Below, piece by piece: positions 8,301-14,089 of a DNA stretch of 19,015 nucleotides. The stretch covers positions 13,006-32,020 of the forward strand of contig DKEN01000064.1 of the NCBI GenBank assembly GCA_002452515.1, in the 5' to 3' direction. Within the stretch, counting starts at the first letter, position 1. Every line of letters starts with the position of its first letter. A model generated the notes under the pieces. That model was not told the origin of the DNA and ran no database searches. It saw only the letters and a program-made list of their open reading frames with translations. This DNA is from Spartobacteria bacterium UBA6821 (GTDB lineage Bacteria > Verrucomicrobiota > Verrucomicrobiia > Chthoniobacterales > UBA6821). The position numbers and the translations under genes were made by a program.

Positions 8301-8969
8301 GGAGCCTTCACAAAGTACGAGGAGATGAACCGTAATCTCGACTTTGTCCATGTGGTGCAGGAGTGGTTCAACAAGCACCCGGACACGGCGATGGAGCCAC
8401 ACAGCGATCTTCAGGTACCCCTCATTTGCGAGTTCGTCCCGATGCGCTGGTCGTATGAGGGGATCATTTATGCCCAAGCCAAGCTCAATCCTCTGTCCAT
8501 CAGGCAAGCGAGAATCCAACGACAGATCAACCAACTCGCTGCGATCAAAAATCCCGATGACTATCAGGAAAACCGCCTCGATGATCTGAAAGATCTTTTG
8601 GCGATTCTGAGCGGCCTCCAGGCCCGTGATGCCTCCGACCTGGACAAACGACTGCATCGTATCGACAAGGTGATTGAGGGCGGACCTCTCGACAGCTCCG
8701 ATCTTATCAGTCACGAGGAAGGGGTGACTGCCGAGCAACTCTACACCAACCAAAAGGTGCTCGATCTCGTCTCCAAGGCTGAAATGGAACAGGCGGATTA
8801 CCGTGACCGACACCACCCGAATGTCTTTTTTGGACCGGTAAAGCATTACCTCGGCATCGACATTCCACTTCTGTGGTTCAACTCAGGGGTGATGATCATT
8901 TCCACCCTCTTAAGTTTTGTCCTGCTGTTTCATATCCTGAAACGCCAGATTCGTTCCAATCGGAATTAA
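5301..8969 (+). CDS. Large ABCG-like half transporter with TerB-like N-terminal region
   Basis: This 1222-residue protein is built like a White/ABCG half transporter (nucleotide-binding domain before membrane domain), with a long N-terminal extension. Residues about 65-190 resemble a TerB-like helical domain (LIQVLAAFTRIDGEMLEEE). Residues about 220-470 look like beta-rich, FHA-like or other sensory modules of uncertain type. The ATPase has Walker A GASGCGKST (514-522), signature LSGGERKR (620-627), Walker B VYLFDEPTSGL (640-650) and H-loop His676. Six hydrophobic segments follow (about 843-862, 877-898, 920-943, 952-980, 984-1003, 1188-1212). A 180-residue, mostly helical charged insert lies between segments 5 and 6. 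CQSC at 727-730 could bind metal. The cargo is unknown. It probably works as a homodimer in the inner membrane. It is tightly followed by the HTH-MBL gene. Confidence 0.85.
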   Translation: MQSGFPAPEEKPNVAMATPPVASSSVEGRRSVLALDSVLRGASRLQHSLEKRWRRIRRKPQTIAETANLLPTLIQVLAAFTRIDGEMLEEEIDSSLGFLRYDYPEAVYSELRKLFRQALEQQQDLGAMAGKLANELSDDRKILLGVQLFDLINRSGLKAEQVAAYHDFMGKLGMAAQAIDIVYQLNANDQTDPEFFHEGVSPLEMLSFGDPAQCDVALKNFTSGEKLLAYRHNDLIILKNLSSKSLIVQGRLLKPSEFCRIYPGQRVLVGEQVITTQDLVFYFNAKRNVTLPHIFVAINNEEVRLEKVRSRDSDLEIAFGLRVRVKAIQDLRATLCGIPLRKGSIVEAQLSDKILFRDGGELDLEELKRRVGSFGGRFVLKGSKTEYIASNNPARLEDDDILLSPGIGGEVTLRISCDYQDKTGRVEVLQADRPIVVRGIPVRGALDLVDGDTIRIDAGQVLRCNFTDRIIEEERNIIRNLDVRDLVCRFRDGDTALDNLSFTVERGEMVCVMGASGCGKSTLLRALSGLFPPIAGEVLFNNRSLYNNLDALLQYITYIPQYDAFDEQLTIEENLKFAAAIRSPHLSRRERQRRIDSKLAELGLNERRKEVVGGTHQKILSGGERKRLNIGLDMVSTADVYLFDEPTSGLSSKDSEHVIEIIRGMAHNKIVLVTIHQPTSKIFQMFQKALLLDKGGKLVFFGTPTEMLSYFAEAEHEQLFGTELGGCQSCGTTRPEFVFDVLETPLRDLSGDIIYEENNRGQLVPARRFSPEYWRDKFEAYRLMKEVQQPASSRTPIPAGSESRGILMQRAKGWEGVRWRDEVSQFFVLLQRAFISKLRNKPNLIITLLAAPALAFLIGFVYRYSESDHYDFASAFHIPIYLFLSLVVAMFLGLTNSVDDITRDRPVLLRERNLNVRLGYYVIVKALTLAVFAVIQCALYTLVGDYLLAVRGMFWVIFTALFLTTMSGVAIGMLVSALVNESKTGVLIIPVVLIPQLILAGAFTKYEEMNRNLDFVHVVQEWFNKHPDTAMEPHSDLQVPLICEFVPMRWSYEGIIYAQAKLNPLSIRQARIQRQINQLAAIKNPDDYQENRLDDLKDLLAILSGLQARDASDLDKRLHRIDKVIEGGPLDSSDLISHEEGVTAEQLYTNQKVLDLVSKAEMEQADYRDRHHPNVFFGPVKHYLGIDIPLLWFNSGVMIISTLLSFVLLFHILKRQIRSNRN

Positions 8970-8981
8970 TCACCGCCTGCC

Positions 8982-9812
8982 ATGACGACACGCATTCCAC
9001 TTGAGGATTCCTGGAGCGATGTGATCCGCAAGGCGCGGCGCGGCTTGGGCCTCTCGGAGGCAGATCTCGCCAGGCAATGCGGACTGCAAGTTGAGCCGAT
9101 TCTATCCCTTGAAAGGGGTTCACTCGATCCAGAATCACTGGCGAAAATCGCCTTGCCTCTGAAACTTCAGCCCGCGCGACTCCTTGCGATGAGTCGGGGC
9201 GAGTATCACCCGGGAGTATTGCAACTGCCCGTAAGCGGCGTCGGGGGTGTTGATATGTTCACATCGCCCTGGAACGATTTTGAGGTGCATTCCTATCTGG
9301 CCTGGGATGCCAGGACTTCGGTTGCTGTCGCCTTCGACACAGGTTCCGACGCCTCGGAACTGTTACAGTTTCTCAAAAAGAATGGACTCAAGCTCGAGTT
9401 GATCCTGTTGACCCACGGTCATGGCGACCATGTGTTTGAACTTGATCGGATGGTTGAGGCAACAGGAGCAAAAGCCTGGATCGGCAACCGCGAACACCTC
9501 GATGGAACAGAAAATTTCGCTGCTGGAAAAGAGTTCACCCTCGGTTCTTTGCGGATTGAGACACGCTCCACCTGGGGACACGCCAGCGGTGGCATCTCCT
9601 ATGTGATTTATGGACTGGAACGCACTGTAGCGATTGTCGGAGATGCCCTTTTCGCTGGGTCGATGGGCGGTCCGATGATCTCATACGAGGCCTGTCTCGC
9701 CACAAACAGGAAAGAAATCTTCACCCTTCCACCCGACACCCTTCTCTGTCCGGGACATGGCCCATTGACCACTGTGGCGCTTGAGGCGGCGCACAATCCC
9801 TTTTTCCCTTAA
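8982..9812 (+). CDS. XRE-type HTH fused to a metallo-beta-lactamase-fold hydrolase
   Basis: The 276-residue product joins two modules. Residues about 10-70 read as a helix-turn-helix of the XRE/Cro type (VIRKARRGLGLSEADLARQ, then QVEPILSLERG). Residues about 90-270 form a metallo-beta-lactamase fold of the glyoxalase II-like group. Metal ligands are complete: His145, His147, Asp149 and His150 in THGHGDH, His200 in WGHASGG, Asp221 in VGDALFAGS, and His259 in CPGHGP. The protein should therefore be an active hydrolase, perhaps on a thioester or thiol conjugate, which is inferred from the group. The HTH may be a DNA-binding or dimerising module. Only 12 bases separate it from the ABC transporter gene, so the two are very likely cotranscribed. 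Fusion of a regulator-like HTH to this enzyme is unusual. Confidence 0.85.
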   Translation: MTTRIPLEDSWSDVIRKARRGLGLSEADLARQCGLQVEPILSLERGSLDPESLAKIALPLKLQPARLLAMSRGEYHPGVLQLPVSGVGGVDMFTSPWNDFEVHSYLAWDARTSVAVAFDTGSDASELLQFLKKNGLKLELILLTHGHGDHVFELDRMVEATGAKAWIGNREHLDGTENFAAGKEFTLGSLRIETRSTWGHASGGISYVIYGLERTVAIVGDALFAGSMGGPMISYEACLATNRKEIFTLPPDTLLCPGHGPLTTVALEAAHNPFFP

Positions 9813-9830
9813 CAGACAGTAACCACACTG

Positions 9831-9845
9831 AACCCCTGAGGGGTT
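9831..9845. terminator. Perfect palindrome after the MBL gene
   Basis: AACCCC-TGA-GGGGTT forms a 6-base GC-rich stem with a 3-base loop, 18 bases after the MBL stop. No T run follows on either strand, so it is a weak candidate terminator or possibly a protein-binding palindrome upstream of the aldolase gene. Confidence 0.35.
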
Positions 9846-9912
9846 GAGGGTAGCGTCCGTGATCGTCAGCATTTCCTCGCAATAAGAGAAATAAGGGTAT
9901 TGTTAAATAATC

Positions 9913-11217
9913 ATGTCGCCCCTGCCCCCCTCGAACCGCAACTACATCCATCCCGCTGACGAATTGGTGAAGGCCATGGAGCGGATCTACCGCTACAGCA
10001 TGACCACCACTTCGGGAGGAAACCTCTCGATCCGTGACGACGATGGTTCCATCTGGATCACTCCCGCACGCGTGGACAAAGGCAACCTGACGCGTGAGGA
10101 CATCGTGCATGTCCTTCCTGACGGGAAGGTGGAAGGTCGGCACCCAGCTTCCTCCGAGTTCCCCTTTCATCGGAAAATTTACGAGCTTCGCCCCGATCTC
10201 AAGGCCATCGTTCATGCTCATCCGGTGGCCTTGGTGGCTTTCAGCATCAGCGGCATCACCCCCAAGACCAAACTGCTGGCAAAAGCCCACGCCGTCTGTG
10301 GACAGGTTGGTTTCGCCTCCTACGCACTGCCAGGAAGCACTCAGTTGGGTGAAAACATCGCAAAAGTCTTTGCGGAAGGATTCAACTGCGTTCTTTTGGA
10401 AAATCACGGAGTGGCCATCGGCGGCACCTCGTTCAAAGAAGCCTTTGAGCGCTTTGAGACACTTGAATTTGCCTGTCGTACCTCACTGAAATGCAGGGCC
10501 CTCGGCATCACCCCACACTTCCTGACGGATGAGCAGCTTTCCAAAGCCTCGGCCCGTTCGGTAGAGCTGGAAAGTTTTGACTCGGGGCTTCCGACGACTG
10601 AAGAACGGGCGACACGCCGCGATCTCTGCGAATTTGTACGGCGCGGCTATCGTCAGCGCCTTCTTATCAGTACCGAGGGAAGCTTCTCCTCCCGGGTGGA
10701 CGGTGAAAGTTTTGTCATCACCGCGAGTGACACGGATCGCGCCGTGGTGGAAAGCGGCGATCTGGTGATGATCCGCCGTGGAAAATATGAAGCCGGAAAA
10801 AAACCGAGCCAGGCGGTGCTGCTCCACGCGGCCATCTATGCCAAGTATCCCGAAATTCATTCCGTAGTGATTGCCACTCCGGTCAATGCAACGGCCTTCA
10901 GCGTGGCTCATCAAAAGCTCGATGTGCGCACCATTCCCGAAAGCTATATTTTCCTTCGGGATGTAAAGACACTCCCCTTTCTTTGGGCCTATGGCGATGG
11001 AGCTGAAATCGCTGAGGCAGTCACTCCGGAGTATCCCGTGGCATTGTTAGAGGACGGGGGGGCACTGGTGATCGGCAGGACTATTCTTGATGCCTTCGAC
11101 CGTTTGGAGGTGCTGGAATCAACCTCGGAAGCCGTGATTAACGCCGGATTTCTGGGCTCCGTGAAACCAATGGATGATGCGGTGATCGACGAATTGATCG
11201 GGGCGTTTTTGAAATAG
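9913..11217 (+). CDS. Two-domain class II aldolase/adducin protein with a degenerate second domain
   Basis: The 434-residue protein contains two copies of the class II aldolase/adducin fold; single-domain enzymes are about 210 residues. The first copy (about 15-205) keeps the active-site pattern of zinc-dependent sugar-phosphate aldolases and epimerases: SGGNLS (34-39), catalytic Glu82 in SSEF, zinc ligands His101 and His103 in HAHP, and His165 in ENHG. The second copy (about 235-425) keeps the fold markers (STEGSFSSR, LLEDGGALVIG). At the matching positions it has Ala301 for the Glu, Ile320 and Thr322 for the two His, and Gly382 for the third His. It should not bind zinc and probably serves as a scaffold or regulatory half. 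The substrate of the first half is unknown (fuculose/ribulose/rhamnulose phosphate type). A 100-base gap containing a palindrome precedes it. Confidence 0.88.
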   Translation: MSPLPPSNRNYIHPADELVKAMERIYRYSMTTTSGGNLSIRDDDGSIWITPARVDKGNLTREDIVHVLPDGKVEGRHPASSEFPFHRKIYELRPDLKAIVHAHPVALVAFSISGITPKTKLLAKAHAVCGQVGFASYALPGSTQLGENIAKVFAEGFNCVLLENHGVAIGGTSFKEAFERFETLEFACRTSLKCRALGITPHFLTDEQLSKASARSVELESFDSGLPTTEERATRRDLCEFVRRGYRQRLLISTEGSFSSRVDGESFVITASDTDRAVVESGDLVMIRRGKYEAGKKPSQAVLLHAAIYAKYPEIHSVVIATPVNATAFSVAHQKLDVRTIPESYIFLRDVKTLPFLWAYGDGAEIAEAVTPEYPVALLEDGGALVIGRTILDAFDRLEVLESTSEAVINAGFLGSVKPMDDAVIDELIGAFLK

Positions 11218-11218
11218 C

Positions 11219-11242
11219 CGGACGGGTTTCAGATTCCGTCCG
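11219..11242 (+). terminator. Hairpin just after the aldolase gene
   Basis: CGGACGG (11219-11225) pairs with CCGTCCG (11236-11242) around a 10-base loop, starting 1 base after the TAG stop. A GGGTTTT word comes about 10 bases later. It lies in the 57-base gap between convergent aldolase and sir2 genes, where a terminator is expected, but the T run is displaced. Confidence 0.4.
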
Positions 11243-11274
11243 CCATGGCGGGTTTTGAGATCCCCTTATCCGGT

Positions 11275-11991
11275 TTAGTCTTCGGAGGCCTGGAGTCTTT
11301 CTTTCAAAATCGGATCAATGATTTTTGCCGCTTGCGTAGCTGGCATGTGAAAAACCTTGTCGAAGAGGTTGTCCTCTATTGCGGATTCAGACCCCAAGTT
11401 GTTAAGAATTTTAACGCCCGGATGCATCGCGGCGATTTGGCTTATCGGGAGAACCGTGCCACTCGTTCCAATGACGAGCAGGACATCCCGATCACTCAAT
11501 GAATACAGGGAATCCCACAGCGTCCTATAATGGGGAGCCGCCTCACCGAAGAAGACAATCCTTGGTCTAGCCTCGCCCAATGATTTGCAAGTTGGGCAGG
11601 GAGTATCAGCTCTCCACTCCGTGTATCCGATGTTCCAAATAGATTCACACTTGGCACAGGTCATCTCTGGAAGGAATCCATGGAGGTGAATCACATTCTT
11701 GCATCCCGCCCGCTCCAGAAGGTCGTCCACATTCTGAGTGAGGATGATGGTGTCGTAGAGCGATTCCCATTTCGCGATCATCCTGTGAGCCTCGTTTGGT
11801 TCTGACGTTGCTAGTCCTGTACGGCGGTCGTTGTAAAACTTGTGAACCAGTTCAAAATTACGCCGCCAAGTCCTTCCATCACAGATCTCCTCCACAGAAT
11901 GGTTTTCCCAGAGCCCATCATTATCCCGGAACGTGCGGAGGCCGCTCTCCGCACTCAATCCCGCACCAGTTAGAATGATCAGTTTGGCCAT
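11275..11991 (-). CDS. cobB: Sir2-family NAD-dependent protein deacylase (CobB-like)
   Basis: The 238-residue sirtuin removes acyl groups from lysines using NAD+, giving nicotinamide and O-acyl-ADP-ribose, in the cytosol. Visible motifs are the NAD-binding GAGLSAESGLRTFRD near 9-23, TQNVDDLLERAG (85-96), catalytic His104 in HLHG, a zinc knuckle of Cys112/Cys115 and Cys132/Cys135, and GTSGTV (175-180). FYNDRR supplies Tyr53 and Arg56, the YxxR pair found in CobB and SIRT5 that favours succinyl or malonyl lysine. A desuccinylase/demalonylase activity is therefore likely in addition to deacetylation. It is convergent with the aldolase gene. Element copy 2 begins 10 bases upstream of its ATG, so the element occupies the expected promoter region. 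No clear ribosome binding site is seen. Confidence 0.9.
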   Translation of the reverse strand: MAKLIILTGAGLSAESGLRTFRDNDGLWENHSVEEICDGRTWRRNFELVHKFYNDRRTGLATSEPNEAHRMIAKWESLYDTIILTQNVDDLLERAGCKNVIHLHGFLPEMTCAKCESIWNIGYTEWRADTPCPTCKSLGEARPRIVFFGEAAPHYRTLWDSLYSLSDRDVLLVIGTSGTVLPISQIAAMHPGVKILNNLGSESAIEDNLFDKVFHMPATQAAKIIDPILKERLQASED

Positions 11992-12001
11992 ACAGTCTTA
12001 T

Positions 12002-12237
12002 ATACCATCTTTCAGAGAGAGTTAGACTTTATGGCGCTGAAATTTTGGCGAGGGGCGAGGCAATACATGGCCTTTGGAAAGGCCTGGATAGACTGCACAA
12101 AGTGCAGCCCTGAGTGTAACGATGGGCGAACCGAGCGGAAGCAAGTGAGTCAAAAGACCGATGGCTACTACCTTCAGGTAACCAGAGCGATGACAACGAA
12201 GTCCCGCGCCACAAGAACAAGCAAGAAGGTCTGATTA
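12002..12237 (+). repeat. Dispersed structured element, copy 2 (long form)
   Basis: This copy aligns with 340-483 at both ends and carries an extra block (about 12061-12155) that matches copy 3. Stems seen: TAGACTT (12023-12029) with AAGGTCTG (12026-12033 counted from the far end at 12233), TTTTGGCG (12043-12050) with CGCCACAA (12207-12214, one mismatch), GGCCTT/AAGGCC (12069-12084), CTGCAC/GTGCAG with an AAA loop (12093-12107), and TACC/GGTA with a TTCA loop (about 12169-12180). The far 3' strand of the first stem spans 12227-12233. The 12093-12107 stem is matched in copy 3 by a stem of different sequence. Its right edge (ATTA, 12234-12237) supplies the TAA stop of a minus-strand open frame. 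It lies directly upstream of sir2. Confidence 0.8.
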
Positions 12238-12429
12238 TCCAGGAAAGTTGATATTAGCTCGGATACTACCAGACTTTCCAAAAAATACTCTTCCCCCAAA
12301 GCCGTCCAAGATCCCGATTAAGAAGGGAAATCGACCTGAAGTCATTGCACCACCGGTGAGTGAGGGACCGTGGTAGTTTGCCCCTGATCCAGAGAAGGAT
12401 TGGTCGTCCGGATTCCTACCTGGGCGAGA
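12235..12429 (-). other. Stop-free stretch downstream of the His-rich gene; possible gene remnant
   Basis: On the minus strand, the frame of the His-rich gene continues after its TGA for about 62 more codons (Gly-rich; includes GGAMTSGRFPFLIG and GFGGRVFFGKSG) until a TAA given by the edge of element copy 2. It has no convincing start of its own. It could be the tail of a gene cut by the element, or a chance frame; the plus strand is also open for about 45 codons here. No family is recognised. Confidence 0.25.
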
Positions 12430-12918
12430 TCATTTTATAGCAAGTGCCCTGTCGATCTCTTCAATGGCATGATGAACATGCCAGTGTAGGGATCCGGATA
12501 ATTGCCCTTCCGCACTGGTGAGAGCAGAACGGGCTGCCTGTAATTTATCATCGGAAGCAGCCTGACTCTCCTTATGCGCATGTTCTCCCTTCGGATGTTC
12601 GCTCTTCGCATGTTCTACTTTTGGATGTCCCGCCCCAGCATGTTCTCCCTCTGGATTACCTCCCAGATCACGAATCGCTTTGCCAACCTCCTGCTGGGCA
12701 TGTGCACGATGTCCACGGTAATCATGCTTCGCACTACTGAGATTCCAGTAGGCACCCTGAAGCGAGCCCATCTGAGCCCCCTCGTTTTGTGAGGGATGAA
12801 CCGAGTCCCCGACCATTGGCTCAGGGGTAGAATCCTGACCACGAGCAGATATCCCAGAGAGGAGAAGGAGGGATGCAAAAAGAAAAGCGGATCTTTTGAG
12901 GAATGGGGGAGTTTCCAT
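12430..12918 (-). CDS. Secreted His-rich helical protein of unknown function
   Basis: From the ATG at 12918 the product has 162 residues. It begins with a signal peptide (METPPFLKRSAFLFASLLLLSG) and a likely cut after about SARG. An ATG 30 bases upstream would add 10 residues in front of the signal; neither start has a Shine-Dalgarno site. Two helical segments (AYWNLSSAKHDYRGHRAHAQ and DDKLQAARSALTSAEG to the end) flank a spacer of degenerate EHxK repeats (EHAGAGHPKVEHAKSEHPKG) with many His. The C-terminus has HWHVHH. The layout of an A-x-x-Y-x-GHR-x-xA helix followed by a second AIxEID helix recalls small periplasmic helical proteins seen in several phyla. The His clusters suggest binding of a transition metal, which is inference. 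The gene stands alone on its strand. Confidence 0.6.
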   Translation of the reverse strand: METPPFLKRSAFLFASLLLLSGISARGQDSTPEPMVGDSVHPSQNEGAQMGSLQGAYWNLSSAKHDYRGHRAHAQQEVGKAIRDLGGNPEGEHAGAGHPKVEHAKSEHPKGEHAHKESQAASDDKLQAARSALTSAEGQLSGSLHWHVHHAIEEIDRALAIK

Positions 12919-12948
12919 AGCACAAAAAGTGCGTACGAATCGGAGCAT

Positions 12949-13207
12949 ATTTCAAGCGCATTCGGTCAGCAGTTGGTAGAGCCAGCACTTATTGGAGTCC
13001 ATTCCAGTGATTGGGTTGAATCGATCATCGCTTAATCTCCACCTGTGCTTGCTCTGACCATTCATTGTGTCCACCCGGTATGGGGCGTAAACCTACCGCT
13101 CACGGGCTTGCTTTCGAGGGGATCGGGAAGAGGTTGATACCTGACCCCAAACTACCTTGAGCACTACATCCCACAAATCCCGTACACGCATTCTCTCAGA
13201 ACAAGCA
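12949..13207. other. Intergenic DNA without a supported gene
   Basis: Nothing clear is coded here. GCAC-TTTTT-GTGC near 12920-12932 is a small hairpin just upstream of the His-rich gene's ATG. A stretch at 12964-13025 has D-arm and T-arm-like words of a tRNA (AGTTGGTAGAGC, GGGTTGAATC) but no consistent cloverleaf. Confidence 0.4.
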
Positions 13208-13375
13208 ATGAAGGAGAGAGTTCACACTTCCCGCGAGGATCGTGACCTCACCGTCGATGGACTGAGCAACCACCACAACGAGCCGATGGCAATGAAGGCA
13301 AAAGCTGACGCCAAAACTGTGAAAATCACCGAGAATGCTTCGGCGGCCAAGCTCCGCCATAACACCAACGCGTGA
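13208..13375 (+). CDS. Possible small hydrophilic protein (55 residues)
   Basis: The frame starts at ATG 13208 (a TTG at 13157 would give 72 residues). It encodes a charged, Lys/Asn/His-containing chain (MKERVHTSREDRDLTVDGLS, ending KLRHNTNA) without hydrophobic segments or known motifs. No ribosome binding site is seen upstream. The opposite strand is also open. It may be a real small gene, a remnant, or chance. A hairpin follows its stop by 12 bases. Confidence 0.22.
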   Translation: MKERVHTSREDRDLTVDGLSNHHNEPMAMKAKADAKTVKITENASAAKLRHNTNA

Positions 13376-13387
13376 TCCTTCGAATGT

Positions 13388-13410
13388 GGATTTCCTAACT
13401 CTAGGAATCC
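13388..13410. terminator. Hairpin between convergent genes
   Basis: GGATTTCCTA and TAGGAATCC pair (9 base pairs with one bulged T) around a 4-base ACTC loop. It lies between the possible small plus-strand gene and the convergent ParB-fold gene. No T run follows, so terminator function is only suggested by position. Confidence 0.3.
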
Positions 13411-13455
13411 TAGGCTGCGGGGAGATGGTGGCACATTAGCCTTCTCCGTTGAGAC

Positions 13456-13857
13456 TCATCTAGTGGTACCGGGTTTGAGATCCACAAGATGACAGAGCAC
13501 CTCGGCATTCTCATCGAGGTAGTAACTGGCGCAGACCCTATGGTAGCCGTCAGCAATAACTAACGGTTGGTCATTTTCCAGATCGCCACGAACGAGAAGG
13601 ATGGGAGAGAGCTGGTCACCCTTCTTGACCTTCTTCAGATCTGCTTTGACATGGCAGTTTTCGGCTTGGAGAAGGGGCAGACGACTGGCCCGAAGAAGAT
13701 CTTTGGCCAAATATTTTGAGATGGGGGATTTCTTGAAGCTGGCAGCAGTTTGTTTTGCTGTTTTTGGATCTACCAGCAGGGAGAGATAACTGGCAGCGGC
13801 AACATAATCATGTTCGTCCGATTGATTCTTCCACTGGGCTGATAGGGGTTCCTTCAT
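13456..13857 (-). CDS. ParB/sulfiredoxin-fold protein of unknown role
   Basis: The start at 13857 is chosen because AGGAGAGGAA lies at normal spacing upstream, one of the few good Shine-Dalgarno sites in the window; a longer frame to 13944 would override it. The product has 133 residues. The C-terminal half (about 50-125) reads as the ParB N-terminal/sulfiredoxin-like fold: LLRASRLPLL, then LSPILLVRGD, then the conserved LVIADGYHRVCASYYL. GYHR corresponds to the GxxR/GHRR box of that fold, which in ParB binds CTP and in others ATP. There is no HTH, so this is not a partition ParB. Small stand-alone proteins of this type are widespread and uncharacterised. The start is 4 bases after the stop of the phospholipase D remnant. 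Confidence 0.7.
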   Translation of the reverse strand: MKEPLSAQWKNQSDEHDYVAAASYLSLLVDPKTAKQTAASFKKSPISKYLAKDLLRASRLPLLQAENCHVKADLKKVKKGDQLSPILLVRGDLENDQPLVIADGYHRVCASYYLDENAEVLCHLVDLKPGTTR

Positions 13858-13861
13858 AGCT

Positions 13862-14074
13862 TCAATTCCTCTCCTGATATGGCATAGAATGGCTCGGATG
13901 ATCCTTCCCGTTGGCGGTATCTCTTTGAGCCAACTCGGGAGCATGAGTGATCACAAGCAGATTCGGGGCATTGCCCGCCTCGGCAGCTTTCGTGACATTG
14001 AAAGAGCCGACAATGACTGTCTGTTCTTCACTCTCCATGACTTTGTTATGGTCGTCGTTATTGGAGAGCCTCAT
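13862..14074 (-). pseudogene. Remnant of a phospholipase D-family nuclease (C-terminal part)
   Basis: The 70-codon frame ends like a PLD-family (HKD) protein: HNKVM, then TVIVGSFNVTKAAEAGNAPN, LLVI, APELAQ, and a tail ending SHSMPY. This is the usual layout of the second half of small Nuc-like PLD nucleases (HxK, GSxN, NAEN-like box). The HKD motif is damaged: the part after HNKVM is shortened and the Asp is lost (MESEEQ). An in-frame stop lies just before DAPVMRLSNN, so no complete gene exists. Homology reaches to about 14086, a few bases from the stop of the Ntn hydrolase gene. An intact PLD gene probably stood here and lost its 5' part. Confidence 0.6.
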
Positions 14075-14089
14075 GACAGGGGCATCGGC

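Noticed and set aside
12964..13027. tRNA-like words (AGTTGGTAGAGC and GGGTTGAATC)
   Set aside because: The D-stem, anticodon stem and acceptor stem do not pair in any register tried, so it is at best a decayed tRNA and more likely chance.
13858..13944. Longer N-terminus for the ParB-fold gene
   Set aside because: A good Shine-Dalgarno site precedes the ATG at 13857, and the extra residues are the antisense-frame reading of the PLD remnant.
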